From positions 62,001 to 126,000 of the forward strand of contig JAFEMH010004888.1 of assembly GCA_022495995.1 (NCBI GenBank): DNA of 64,000 bases, read 5' to 3'. The notes below the pieces were generated by a model. The model saw nothing but the letters and a program-made list of their open reading frames with translations, did no database searches and was not told the DNA's origin. Position 1 is the stretch's first letter; each line of letters begins with the position of its first letter. The translations under genes were made by a program, and so were the position numbers. This document shows, in pieces, positions 22,561 through 32,312 of this stretch. Origin of the DNA: Adenophora triphylla var. japonica. Lineage: Eukaryota; Streptophyta; Magnoliopsida; Asterales; Campanulaceae.

Positions 22561-24080
22561 CACTTAATATGAGTTAAATTAAAACTTAGATTAAGTGGGT
22601 GTACTTGCACTCATATAATGAGGTTGATATGCCTATTTGTATGGGTGTAAGTGTATCCATTTAATCAAATAATTTGATTCATTTTAGTGGTAAAGTAATT
22701 TGGAACTGCATTTGCACCTCATTTTTGCTACTATATTAATGCAGTTGCTTCTTAATACTCATTATGTATTGAATCATCTATCGATGTATCAATGCAGTTC
22801 CATACCCAAGATTATTTCTCTCAAGAGAGAAAATTGTTTCTTGAAGACAAATTTTGGTATTAAGACTATCCCCATCGACCCAACCCAACCTCAAATAAAA
22901 TATTAATTTCTCTCACTTTCATATACATAACTCCTAACCTTATATAATTTATACTCCCACTCAATCTTTTAAGACTATCCCCATCAGTGATCCAACCCAA
23001 CCTCAAATAAAATATTAATTTCTCTCACTTTTATATACACAACTCTCAACCTTATATAATATATACTCCCATCAGTGACCCAAACTCAACCCATCCTTTT
23101 AATAAAATATTTATTTCTCTTTACTCCAACTTACCTAAAATACTTATTAGGCTCTATTTAAGATTAAAAAAAAATATAAATTTTGATATATTTTTTATTT
23201 TATTATTTTATAGATAATATATTAATTTTAAAAATGTATATTTATATTAAAACATGCCACCCAATGAAAAGGTGACATGTGTACAAAAGCAAACAATTTT
23301 GGTGACCCAACCTTGGGTTGACTGACCGCCCATGTCACTTCATTTTCATGACTTTCTCTTTTTTTTTTTTTTTTGTCCTATTCTACGACCCACAATCGAA
23401 GTCATCGTTGTGGGTAGTCTAAGACTACTCCCACCGGTGACTCACATTATTGGGTCACCACTAGGATCAAGAAAAAAAAAGAAAAAAAAGAGAAAGTCAT
23501 GGAAATGGGCAACTTAGGGCGGCCGGCCATCCCCCTAAACCCCCAGGTTGGGTCATCAAATTGTTCCCATATTTTGTGCACATATGTCACCCTTTCATTG
23601 GGTGGCATGTGTTTATATAAATATATTTTTAAAATTAGTATATTTTATATAACTATATAAAATAAAGTAATTTTATTTTTTTCTTTACCTAAAATACTTA
23701 TCATTTTATTTTTTTAAATAATGTATTATTAATAATATTTCTAAAATTACCCCCAATTGATCTCTTACCTCCAACATTATATTGAAATCGATTTTTTTTA
23801 TGACTAAAATTTATGATTATGTGATTGTATAATTGTCTCATAAATTTCAGAGGCGGGTCCAATACTTTATTTTTTAGTGAGTGCACAAATAAAAAGATTT
23901 GTTTAAATACACTGTTAAAATCAATCACTTAATATGAGTTAAATTAAAATTAAAATTTAGATTAAGTGGGTGTACTTGCACCCATATAATGAGGTTGTTA
24001 TACCTACTTGTATGGGGGCAAGTGTATCCATTTAATCAAATAATTTGATTCATTTTAGTGGTAACATATCAATGCAGTTT
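22530..24080. repeat. direct repeats (about 22530-22695 and 23855-24070)
   Basis: Both copies read GGGTCCAATACTTTATT, then CACTTAATATGAGTTAAATT, then AAGTGGGTGTACTTGCA and ATCAAATAATTTGATTCATT. The right copy has an extra 45-bp insertion near its start. They flank the fold-back region 23150-23700, so that insertion may have split or accompanied a duplicated unit. A related third block (ATCGATGTATCAATGCAG) is at about 22780 and 24842. Confidence 0.7.
22971..23700. mobile_element. large imperfect fold-back (palindromic) MITE cluster
   Basis: Left arm features such as ACATGCCACCCAATGAAA (about 23252) and AAGTTGGG/TGACCCAACC blocks are mirrored on the right at about 23535-23620 (TTTCATTGGGTGGCATGTG). 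The centre is near 23425 (GTGGGTAGTCTAAGACTACTCCCAC). Repeats of AAGACTATCCCCATC occur at about 22861 and 22974. It looks like several related hairpin MITEs lying together. Ends and target duplication were not resolved. Confidence 0.6.
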
Positions 24081-24367
24081 CATACCCAAGATTTATCATT
24101 CCTACGTTTAAAATCAAGTATGTTTTTCGTTGGTTGCTTTATTTGATCCTTAATCTAGTACATGCGAATTTGATTTCGTTTATTTATGTTTTGAAAAATT
24201 CGGATCGATGATGTTATAATTAAACTGCGTTATCTATCTGTAAATTCCCATCAAACGGATTTGAAGATAATAGTTGCTTTCCTGAGATCCATTGTGTTTT
24301 TTTAATTTTCTCTGTGCATAGTTACAAAGGACTTTTGCTGTTATTAATTCAATTTTAGCTATTAAAG

Positions 24368-24780
24368 ATGAATTGGGGAGGCATCAATGATGATTTGATA
24401 AACTTTTGTTATCCTTGCACTATGATTTCTAATGAAGAAAATTATGGGGAAAGTAATTCTGAGATGCCTTTATATGGACATTCATCAAGATTAAATCTTT
24501 TAACAATTGAATGTAGTTGGGTTATCTCCCAACAAGCGCGTTCTTTAAGGTCGTTAGCCCGACCATTGGCCCCGATGAAAGTTTGAAATTTGTTAGTGAA
24601 ACACCCATTTTTTTTTTTGGAGTGGTGGGGATTAAAAAAGTTACGATTGTTGGTAACTTGAAACACCTTCATTTAAGGTTTGAGCCATTTTCTGATGGTC
24701 AATGTTGCTTTGATTTTTTGCAGTATTTGATGTTCACAAGTAGTTTCCCACATGACATGTCACAGCAATTTTAACGACTC
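24368..24780 (+). other. possible remnant of a gypsy-type retrotransposon 3' region
   Basis: The stretch GTTGGGTTATCTCCCAACAA, then GCGCGTTCTTTAAGGTCGTT, resembles a sequence I know from the 3' region of plant gypsy elements (Athila-like). The upstream 72-codon ORF (NWGGINDDLINFCYPC) has no known domain. No LTR or pol piece confirms the assignment. It could equally be a decayed gene. Confidence 0.25.
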
Positions 24781-25334
24781 TGTTAACATATTTATGTTTG
24801 TGCTAACTAAAATAAAAAAATTAGTTAAATTGAATCGTCTATCGATGTATCAATGCAGTTCCATACCCAAGACTATTTCTCTCAAGAGAGAAAAAATTGT
24901 TTCCTGAAGACAAATTTTGGTGTTAATAGAACAATAGAATAATGCATTATTAGTTAAATTGACAAGGAACCGGACGTAAAAGGTTCTCTCCAACTTAGAA
25001 GGAGAGACGGTCGGATGGAAAAGGCTTTCTTCAGCCTAGAAGAAGGAGAGACAGAGAGGGAGACAAAGTCTCTCTTCAACTTAGAAGGAGAGATAAAAAA
25101 TGAATATAAGAAGTGGATTAAATTTTAGGTAAAATAGTTAAAAGATGTAGATCGTATTGTGATTGTAGATAAATGATGTATTCCCTTTGTCCTTTCTTTA
25201 TATGAATTTTAAATTTTAAAAATATATTTATTTCAAATAAATGTTCAATTTTTGAGAGTTATTAAATTCTTTGATATAGTAGTATAACTCATGTGGTAAT
25301 ATGGTGGGATTATTAAGGGTTTTTATTTATTAAT
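24780..25334. other. intergenic DNA with short GA-rich inverted repeats
   Basis: At 24985-25095 three related blocks contain TCTCTCCAACTTAGAAGGAG-like inverted repeats, each able to form a short hairpin. No gene or element boundary was recognised. Confidence 0.5.
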
Positions 25335-25720
25335 GTTACTTGATGATGCCAAAAACGACAATCAGTATTTGTCCAGTGGGTCAGATAATTTCAACTGCTC
25401 CTCTGAATGGCTTGAAAAAAGGATGAACGTGTAAGCTTAGTTGGGACTTTATCGATGAAAGCCTTCCGACATGATAGTAAGTGTGTGGCGTAAGAATAGC
25501 ATATCAATTGATAATAATGTATAGTCAAAGAATTCGTTGCCAGTAATAATTGTGGCGAAGCCCTTGTATTTATAGGGATTATGAGACGGTTGAGAGTCTT
25601 GGGGCGGAAGTATAAAAGAGATTTAAGGGATTTATCCCAGGACCGTTTGATTTGGTCGGCCATGCAAAAGTCAAGTAAAGTATGCTTGTGGCATGATCTT
25701 GGTCAGCATTCAGCCATGCA
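25335..25720 (-). repeat. LTR-like fragment on the minus strand, cut by copia-1
   Basis: Read on the minus strand it has CCTATAAATACAAGGGCTTC, a TATA box followed by a leader-like sequence as in plant LTRs, about 140 bases after the fragment's right edge. It stops at the left target site of copia-1. No partner LTR was found in the window, so this is a weak assignment. Confidence 0.35.
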
Positions 25721-25724
25721 TAAG

Positions 25725-26121
25725 TGTGAAGAAGAAGAAGTTACTGTACAGCTGGGCGATCGTCGGGAAACAGTGGGCGATCGCCCACAAAGAAATCTCA
25801 AAGAAGAAGAATCGTCTGTACACAGGGCGACCGTCGGGGAACAGTGGGCGACCGCCCACAAAGAAATCTCAAAGAAGAAGAATCGTCTGTACAGCTGGGC
25901 GACCGCCGGGGAATAGTGGGCGACCGCCTAGCCCCGTAACTCAGAAATCTGGCGTCCAGTTTCCTATTTCTTTCTTGCGTATGTTTAGAAGTTTATTTGG
26001 GTAGGGTCTTCTTATTAGAATAGAGCTCTTTTCCTTTTTCTATTGTAACCTATATATATTCATAGGTTAATCAATAAGAACATTAAGAAATATGAATAAA
26101 ATCCTAGATTAATTTCCTACA
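25725..26121 (+). repeat. 5' LTR of copia-1 with GGGCGAYCGCCC repeat boxes
   Basis: Starts TGTGAAGAAG and ends TTTCCTACA. Between 25754 and 25930 a unit of about 72 bp is repeated nearly three times. Each unit holds two GGGCGA-containing boxes, the second being the palindrome GGGCGATCGCCC or its GGGCGACCGCCC variant, followed by ACAAAGAAATCTCAAAG. The ATATATATTCATAGG stretch near 26050 precedes an RNA-end-like region. Confidence 0.85.
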
Positions 26122-26158
26122 TGGCATCAGAGCCTCCATCATACACAAGTCTAAATCC

Positions 26159-27043
26159 ATGACCGACAATGATAATGTCACGCTGCCAGGCGGCGGTAAC
26201 AACACCAATACCAACAATAATCCTCCTAAAATCGAATACAATTCTCCTTTTTACCTTGGTCCTCAGGATAGGCCAGATGATTTTATTACTCCTACTCGCT
26301 TCAATGGTGAAAATTACGATTATTGGGCCAGCGATATGCAAACAACTCTTGAAGCTCGCCGAAAATTTGGTTTTCTAGATGGTACACTTACTGAACCTGT
26401 TTTTCCTTGCACCATCTCTGATTGGAATACTATTCATGCCATGTTGATTTCTTGGATCATGAATACTATCGACTCTGACGTTAAAAGCACTCTCTCCAAA
26501 TTTAGAGATGCTAAACGTTTATGGGATTCTCTTAAAAGTCGATATGTTGTGGTTGATGGTCCACGTATTCAACAATTGAAGGCATTGATCGCTCATTGTG
26601 AGCAAACTTAGGGGATGTCGGTGGCCACATATTTTGGCAAATTAACTGGCTTACGGGAAGAACTCTATAGTCATGAACCTTTAATTAATTGCACTTGATG
26701 TAACAACTACACGACCGCTCAACATGCGGATCGCAGAGAAACAGGCAAGCTTCATCAATTTCTTATGGGTCTAAATTCTGAGTATCATGCTAATACTCGC
26801 ACCAATATTTTATCTATGGATCCCCTTCCTAGTCTTGACCGAGCATATAAATTGGTGGCTCAAGATGAATGGGTTCGTCTTGCTAAGCCTGTTCTTGATG
26901 ATGTGGTTAGTTTTGCTCTTCGTGCCGGAGGAACTCGTAGTCGTGACAATTCTGATCGATCTCATCTCATATGTACGCATTGTAAGAAGACTGGTCATGA
27001 CAATACCTCATGTTTTGAATTGCATGTATATCAAGATTGGTAG
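26159..27043 (+). pseudogene. gag: copia-1 gag, two early stops
   Basis: It would form the particle shell and bind element RNA. The frame opens at ATG 26159 and reads to a TAG at 26609-26611. It then continues in frame past a second stop near 26698 and in other frames to the zinc knuckle CTHCKKTGHDNTSC (about 26970-27011). The segment TRFNGENYDYWASDMQTTLE is typical of the copia gag domain (UBN2/Retrotran_gag family). The start lies 26 bases after the primer-binding site, as usual for copia. This start is missing in copia-2. Confidence 0.8.
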
Positions 27044-27169
27044 CTTGAATAACGCAATCCGCGTGGCGGTGGTCGTTCGCAATCTGGTCGAGGCAGGGGT
27101 TCTTCTCGCAGCAGCACTGCAGCCACAACAGCACCTGATCGCGGTCCTGTTACTATTGGTGCAGCAGCC

Positions 27170-27741
27170 GTGGGATCCTCTTCTGTTGCTTCTCTCTCAT
27201 CATTCACAGCTGAGCAATGGAAGGCTTTGGCAAACCTTGTCGGTAATTCTCAAATTCCGAATGATCGCCTTCATGGTAAGTTTGACGCATCTTCATGGAT
27301 AATTGATACAGGAGCTTCAAATCATGTTACTGGAAACGCCTCGTGTCTTCTTAATTCTCGGACTATACCGGCTTACCCGGTCAGTTAACCTAATGGGTCT
27401 CCTGTATTGGCTCATACCCAGAGGTATTCGTTCGTCTGACGGACACTATTATCCTTTCTCGTGTTCTCTTTATTCCAAACTTAAGTTGCAACTTAATTTC
27501 AGTTTCACAACTTTCTGACTATATTCACTGCACTGTCCAAGTTAACTCCTCTATGTGTGCTATACAGGACCTGTCGAGGAACCTGATTGGAATGGGTGTT
27601 AGGCGGGATTTACTCTACTACTTTAGCGGCGCATCTTCAGCACATAACATTTCAGTTACCGGATCATCTTCTTTGTTGGAGCTGTGGCATAATCGCTTGG
27701 GGCATCCTTCCAAACTACTTTAGCGGCGCATCTTCAGCACA
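27170..27741 (+). pseudogene. pol: copia-1 protease and GAG-pre-integrase fragment
   Basis: The aspartic protease motif IIDTGASNHVTGNASC is at about 27300. After a stop at 27386 and frame changes, the pre-integrase segment LIGMGVRRDLLYYFSG and LLELWHNRLGHPS (about 27580-27710) is still recognisable. The frame then breaks at the junction at 27711-27741, where a 28-bp segment is a copy of 27617-27644. Confidence 0.8.
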
Positions 27742-28611
27742 ATCGAACACTCAACGAGTGGATGGTTAAAACAATTTAAAGTACAATCACGAGTACGATA
27801 AAGAAAGATACTTCTCAAGTAAACAAGTTATGACACTATCACAAGAATAATAATGATGGAGACTGTATTCACAAAAGTCCGTCAATTCCACAGTAACGAT
27901 ACTCATACACCTTTTCAGGGTGTTCTTTTAATAAGAGACCCTACGTCTTTTCAGGGCGCTCCCTTATTATGATATATCATGATAATCAAGACTACTTTAT
28001 CAAGTAGTATACAAGTGTCTAAGTCCTTTTTAATCAGGCTAGACAATTTCCAATGAAGTCCTTTTCAATCGGACTAGTTCCTGCTAAGTTCTTTTCAATC
28101 AGACAAAGCCAACTACATCCTTTTCAATCAGATATAGCAATTTTCACACATAGTGTTCATAGGTACAAGAACACATTAAACAATTCCAATTACCATGGAT
28201 ACTCATTGAACAATACACATCAAGGGTAAGATATTTCAAAAGACGTTCATATCGAAGGAATATTTACAAAATAACTACCGGCCACATTAGTAGTATACAC
28301 TTTTATAAAATCAGGGAATCCTATCACAAAGGATGAATACATTCAAGTACTAAAGAACGTAGTCCCTTACCTTGGGTTGCTTGCACTTCCTTTGCAATAC
28401 TTCGCGCACAATCTACAATCATGCAAAACGTATCTTAGGTACAAGTAACCTCTATTTACTTAAGTACCAAAACCTCTTTAATCCGTCTTGTTAACCTATG
28501 AATTAATCTTTTTTAACTCCTTCTAAGGTTAACTAATCCCCATAAGATTTACCAAACTACCCCTAGGATTTTTTATAAACAATTCCCATTAATACTCTCT
28601 ATTTCACATTC

Positions 28612-28735
28612 ACACACACTGTTTTCACCTTTTTCAGCACAAACACACACTACACGCACACACACACGCGCGCACACACACTGCACACACACAACACACA
28701 CATAACACACACACACTCGTAAACACACACATATA
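28612..28735. repeat. CA-rich microsatellite
   Basis: An interrupted run of ACACAC units with some ACGCGCGC, in the LTR-like sequence just left of the hAT MITE. Confidence 0.85.
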
Positions 28736-28771
28736 CACCCATACACGTACAATCATACTAACACCCATAAT

Positions 28772-30406
28772 TAGGGCTGTAAACGAGTCGAGTTCGAACG
28801 AGTTTTCTGTGTTCGAGCTCGAGCTCGTTTATTTCTTCTCGAGTTCGAGTTTTTCTCGAGTTCGAGTTCAATCGGTGGTTCGAACTCGAGCTAGATCGAG
28901 TTCGAGTTGTTCGCGAGCTACTCGCGAGCTTCTCGAGTCGATCTCGATTTCGAGCTTAAACGATCCGAGTTCGAGTTTGATATTTTTTGGAAACAAATTT
29001 TCGAGCTTAACGAGTTTATTTCGAGTTCGAGCTTAACGAGTTTATTTCGAGTTCGAGCTTAACAGTTATTTTTTAACAGATTTCATTAACTTTGTATGTA
29101 GTATATTAATTTATTTTTTTTCATTTTTTTTTGGATAAGTAAGACTATTTTAGACTTTTGTTTACTACATACAATTTTGCAAAAAGTTATATAAAAAAAG
29201 TTATGAATTTTGAAAGAAATAAAACTTAACTTTTTAAAAAGAAATGAAAGTATATAAAAAAATGGACGGTACCCTTAAAATTACAAAGAGGGAAACAACC
29301 AACCTTACCATTTTATAAACAAGGGGGGACATTTAGTAGACTAGTAGTAGTAGTGGTAGTAGTAGTAATGGTGATAGTGGTAGTAGACTAGTAGTGATAG
29401 TGGTAATAGTGGTGGTAGTGGTAGTAGTGGTAGTGGTAGTAGTGGTGGTAGTCGTAGTGGTGGTGGTGGTGGTAGTGGTAGTGGTGATGGTGGTGGTGAT
29501 GGTGATAGTAGTAGTAGTGGTAGTAGTAGTAGTGGTGGTGGTGGTGGTGATGGTGGTAGTAGTGGTAGTAGTGGTAGTAGTAGTGGTAGTAGTGGTGGTA
29601 GTAGTAGTAATGTTAGTGATAGTAGTGGTGGTGGTAGCGATAGTAGTGGTAGTATGGTAGTACTAGTAGTGGTAGTAGTGGTGGTGGTAGTGGTGGTAGT
29701 AGTGGTGGTAGTAGCGGTAGTAGTGGTAGTAGTGGTGGTGGTAGTAATGGTGGTAGTGTGGTAGTACTAGTAGTAGTAGTAGTGGTGGTGGTAGTGGTGG
29801 CGGTAGTAGTAATAGTAGTGGTGGTAGTAGCAGTAGTAGTGGCAGTAGTGGTGGTGGTAGTAATGGTGGTAGTGTGGTAGTAGTGGTAGTAGTTGTGGTG
29901 GTAGTGGTAGTGGTAGTTGTAGTGCTGGTGGTAGTGGTGGTAGTAGTAATAGTAGTGGTAGTAGTGGTAGTGATAGTAGTGGTGGTAGTGGTAATAACTT
30001 TTTGAAAAAAATTCCCAACTAAAAAAAGTCCAAAACAGTTTTCTTTATCAAAAAATAAAATAAAATAAAATAAAAATATATATGTGTGTGTGTATATGAA
30101 ATAAATGTATAAAATAAAAAATCAAGTTACTGACGAGCTTCACGAGTCGAGTTCGAGTTCGAGTTCGAGCTGATCACAAACAATGAAAAATTCGAGCTTT
30201 TATCGAGTTTATCGAGTCGAGCTCGAGTCGAGCTCGAGTTCGAAACGAGCTTTGTCGAGCTCACGAGTCGAGTCTGTTCGACTCGAAAATTTCACAAGTT
30301 AAAATTCTTGTTCGAGCTCGAGCTTCAACTCGAGCTCATTCGAGTCGAGTTTTTTCGAGTCGAGCTCGAGTCGATTTCGAGCAACTCGGTTCGCATAACA
30401 GCCCTA
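28772..30406. mobile_element. hAT-type MITE carrying a GTA/GTG array
   Basis: The inverted ends TAGGGCTGTAAACGAGTCGA and TTCGCATAACAGCCCTA are flanked by a perfect 8-bp duplication CCCATAAT (28764-28771 and 30407-30414), diagnostic of hAT. Subterminal GAGTTCGAGCTC repeats on both sides (28780-29060 and 30135-30390) resemble hAT transposase-binding repeats. The centre is a long trinucleotide array (29340-29996). No transposase is present. Confidence 0.9.
29340..29996. repeat. GTA/GTG compound trinucleotide array
   Basis: About 650 bp of almost pure GTA and GTG triplets with rare GAT, GCA or GTC variants. The poly-valine plus-strand ORF and the H/Y/P/L-rich minus-strand ORF are translations of the array. 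Confidence 0.95.
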
Positions 30407-30675
30407 CCCATAATCTTCCCTCAAAACCCTAGCATGCAAATTCTAGATCAAAAATCTAAGAATTTTTCATACCAAAACCCTAACCTTGACCATTAATGTT
30501 AGGATCTACAATTTTATAACTCAAATTAATAATAATACCTTTGATTTCCTAAACCCTAATTCATACTCATAAACTTTTATGGTTTTCTAAGGTTTCATCA
30601 ATTCAAAACTAAATGAAACAATAAAGAGAGTTGAGGATTACCTTTTCAATTTCAAACTCCAGCCAAACTCCGACC

Positions 30676-30676
<1 letters not shown>

Positions 30677-30737
<61 letters not shown>

Positions 30738-30780
30738 TTTTCTCTCTCTCTCTCTCACTCTCTCTCTCTGTTGCCTCCTC
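30677..30780. repeat. CT microsatellite
   Basis: CTCTCT repeats with few interruptions, lying in the leader of the minus-strand LTR-like sequence, where it reads as GA. Confidence 0.95.
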
Positions 30781-31010
30781 TCTCTCTTTTGTTTTTGTGT
30801 AAATAATCAAGATGATACTAGGATAGGGAGAGTATTTATATTTTTAAATTTTCCAAAACCCTAGCTCGAAAGGAAGTTAATCCAACTCCTTAAATGATTT
30901 GGATTTTCTAATCCGATATCAAACCAAAGCTCAATTACTCAATCCTTTTTATTAGAGACCAAATAATAAAATAAAAGGATTTAAAATTAAATAAAAGGGC
31001 GGTTATTACA

Positions 31011-31427
31011 GCAAGCTACTGTTGCAAGAAGCATGATGACGAAGAACTTGGCAAAACTCATCTCTGTTTTTTTCTAGGATGTTGTTACTTACACCAGAAA
31101 GCCAAGCAAATTCACACCAAATTTTCATTCAATTATGTAAAATTTGATTAGCATATAAACAGCATATTGGAAATCTTAAGAAAAAAAAATAAAATCCAAT
31201 TTTACTAATTCATTATCTCCAAACCAATTGCCAAAATGGAAAACTCTTACCTTGTGATTCTGACGGGAAGTGACGGCGACGAGCTTGCCTGAACTGGAAA
31301 TGAACATCATTGTTGACGACGAAGACGGAGACGGCGAATTGACTGGGTGGCGAAGGGTGACGGAGAGGAGTGGGTGAGGGGACGGTGACGGTAACTGGCT
31401 GAGGGGCTGACCAATGATGATGGTCAA
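31011..31427 (-). pseudogene. first exons of a host gene interrupted by an LTR insertion
   Basis: I do not recognise the family. Minus-strand ATG at 31427 opens 59 codons ending RQNHK at 31251, followed by a good donor, GTAAGAG. A GT-AG intron of 177 bp (31250-31074, acceptor ACATCCTAG) joins in phase to KKTEMSFAKFFVIMLLATVAC, a hydrophobic stretch like a signal or membrane segment, which is cut at 31010 by the LTR start TGTAATAACC. The rest of the gene is not found beyond the insertion. An alternative reading starts at the ATG of MSFAKFF as a secretory signal peptide. Confidence 0.45.
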
Positions 31428-31620
31428 CGCTAGAAAGTAACCGATTAAATATTTTTTATTTAAATATGGAAGTCCAATAATACTGGGCTTCTCTATTCTG
31501 CTCTCTTATATATTTCGGCCCAGTTACAGATTTACTTGGGCCGAATATGGGCTCATCTGTTTGTTTGCTATTCATAGTTCTTTCTTCTTCACTTCGGGCC
31601 TAAAATCCGGCGGGCAAAGT
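31428..31620 (-). promoter_or_regulatory. promoter-like region of the interrupted minus-strand gene
   Basis: Read on the minus strand there are three GGGCC/GGCCCA motifs (about 31515-31550: GAGCCCATATTCGGCCCAAG, then CTGGGCCG) and a TATATAAG box at about 31505, roughly 80 bases before the ATG at 31427. TGGGCC (site II) plus TATA is typical of plant housekeeping promoters. Confidence 0.45.
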
Positions 31621-32304
31621 CGGGACACCTTTTCGGACAAGGGAATGTTACTTCCAATGTTTTTTGCCCGATTAGGCAATTACCTTTTCGAACAAGGGAC
31701 CGTTGCTTCTTTTGTTGTTTTCATGTTTTAAGCGGACGAAGTAATATTTTTTATTTTATGAGATAAATTCCCAAAATGAGTTGCATGTTTGATATAATTC
31801 GGGAGTAGAATTTGACATAGTAAGTGGAAGTATTGGAGAAATATTTCCGAATTTACATTTGGGGTACTTAGAGACTTGGTATCGCTCCTGCGGAACGATT
31901 AGTTTGATGCTCAATTAATGAAATGCTTTTCGATTTGGTGGGACAAATAATTTTCAATTGATTTTAATCACAAAATAAGCAATCAGTAAAACACAGAAAT
32001 TAGAAATCGCTCGTAACCGTTCGTAACCGTTATAGTTCGAATATTTATAAGTCCAATGCCATCAATGTCCAATAGCTTTGATAGTAATGCCGGATCTAGT
32101 ATTACCTCGTCCATTGAGTATAAAAGAGCGAATGATGGTATAGAGATTATACTAGAAGAAACACGTTAACATTTCCATGAACAATCCTGTGTACGGGATT
32201 TGATTTTCTTTTATAGTGGAAATGTCATAAAGCGCGAACCAAAACATTTGATACAAAAACAAAAATTAGAATGAGGAAAAAAATAATAATATTTGTCATG
32301 TATG
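31621..32304. other. intergenic DNA without recognised features
   Basis: Nothing coding is seen. Two similar blocks (ACCTTTTCGGACAAGGGA at about 31627 and ACCTTTTCGAACAAGGGAC at about 31682) form a short diverged direct repeat. Confidence 0.5.
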
Positions 32305-32312
32305 ATGTAAGT

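Larger units (their letters stand above)
25725..27741 (+). mobile_element. copia-1: truncated Ty1-copia element
   Basis: A 397-bp 5' LTR (25725-26121, TGTGAAG to CTACA) is followed directly by TGGCATCAGAGC (26122-26133), close to the standard primer-binding site for initiator-methionine tRNA. Gag, protease and part of the GAG-pre-integrase region follow, and the sequence then breaks at 27741. Integrase, RT, RNase H and the 3' LTR are missing. It belongs to the same family as copia-2 (37328-49684), judging by the similar LTR layout and proteins. Confidence 0.88.
27742..31010 (-). mobile_element. minus-strand LTR-like sequence of an LTR retrotransposon (solo or truncated)
   Basis: Read on the minus strand it starts TGTAATAACCGCCCTTTTAT at 31010, the form of an LTR start. 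It has a TATAAATACTCTCCC box (about 30831-30845), then a long GA-repeat leader (CT on the plus strand, 30677-30780), as in U3-R-U5 order. The far end (about 27742) has no clear CA or matching target duplication, and abuts broken copia-1. Repeated AGTCCTTTTCAATCNGAC blocks (28020-28130) and a CA/TG microsatellite (28612-28735) lie inside. The hAT MITE 28772-30406 is nested. It interrupts the host-like exon at 31011. Confidence 0.55.

Noticed and set aside
26117..26341. 74-codon minus-strand ORF over the copia-1 primer site
   Set aside because: Shadow of the plus-strand gag start.
29394..30018. Poly-valine ORF and the H/Y/P/L-rich opposite ORF
   Set aside because: Products of the GTA/GTG trinucleotide array.
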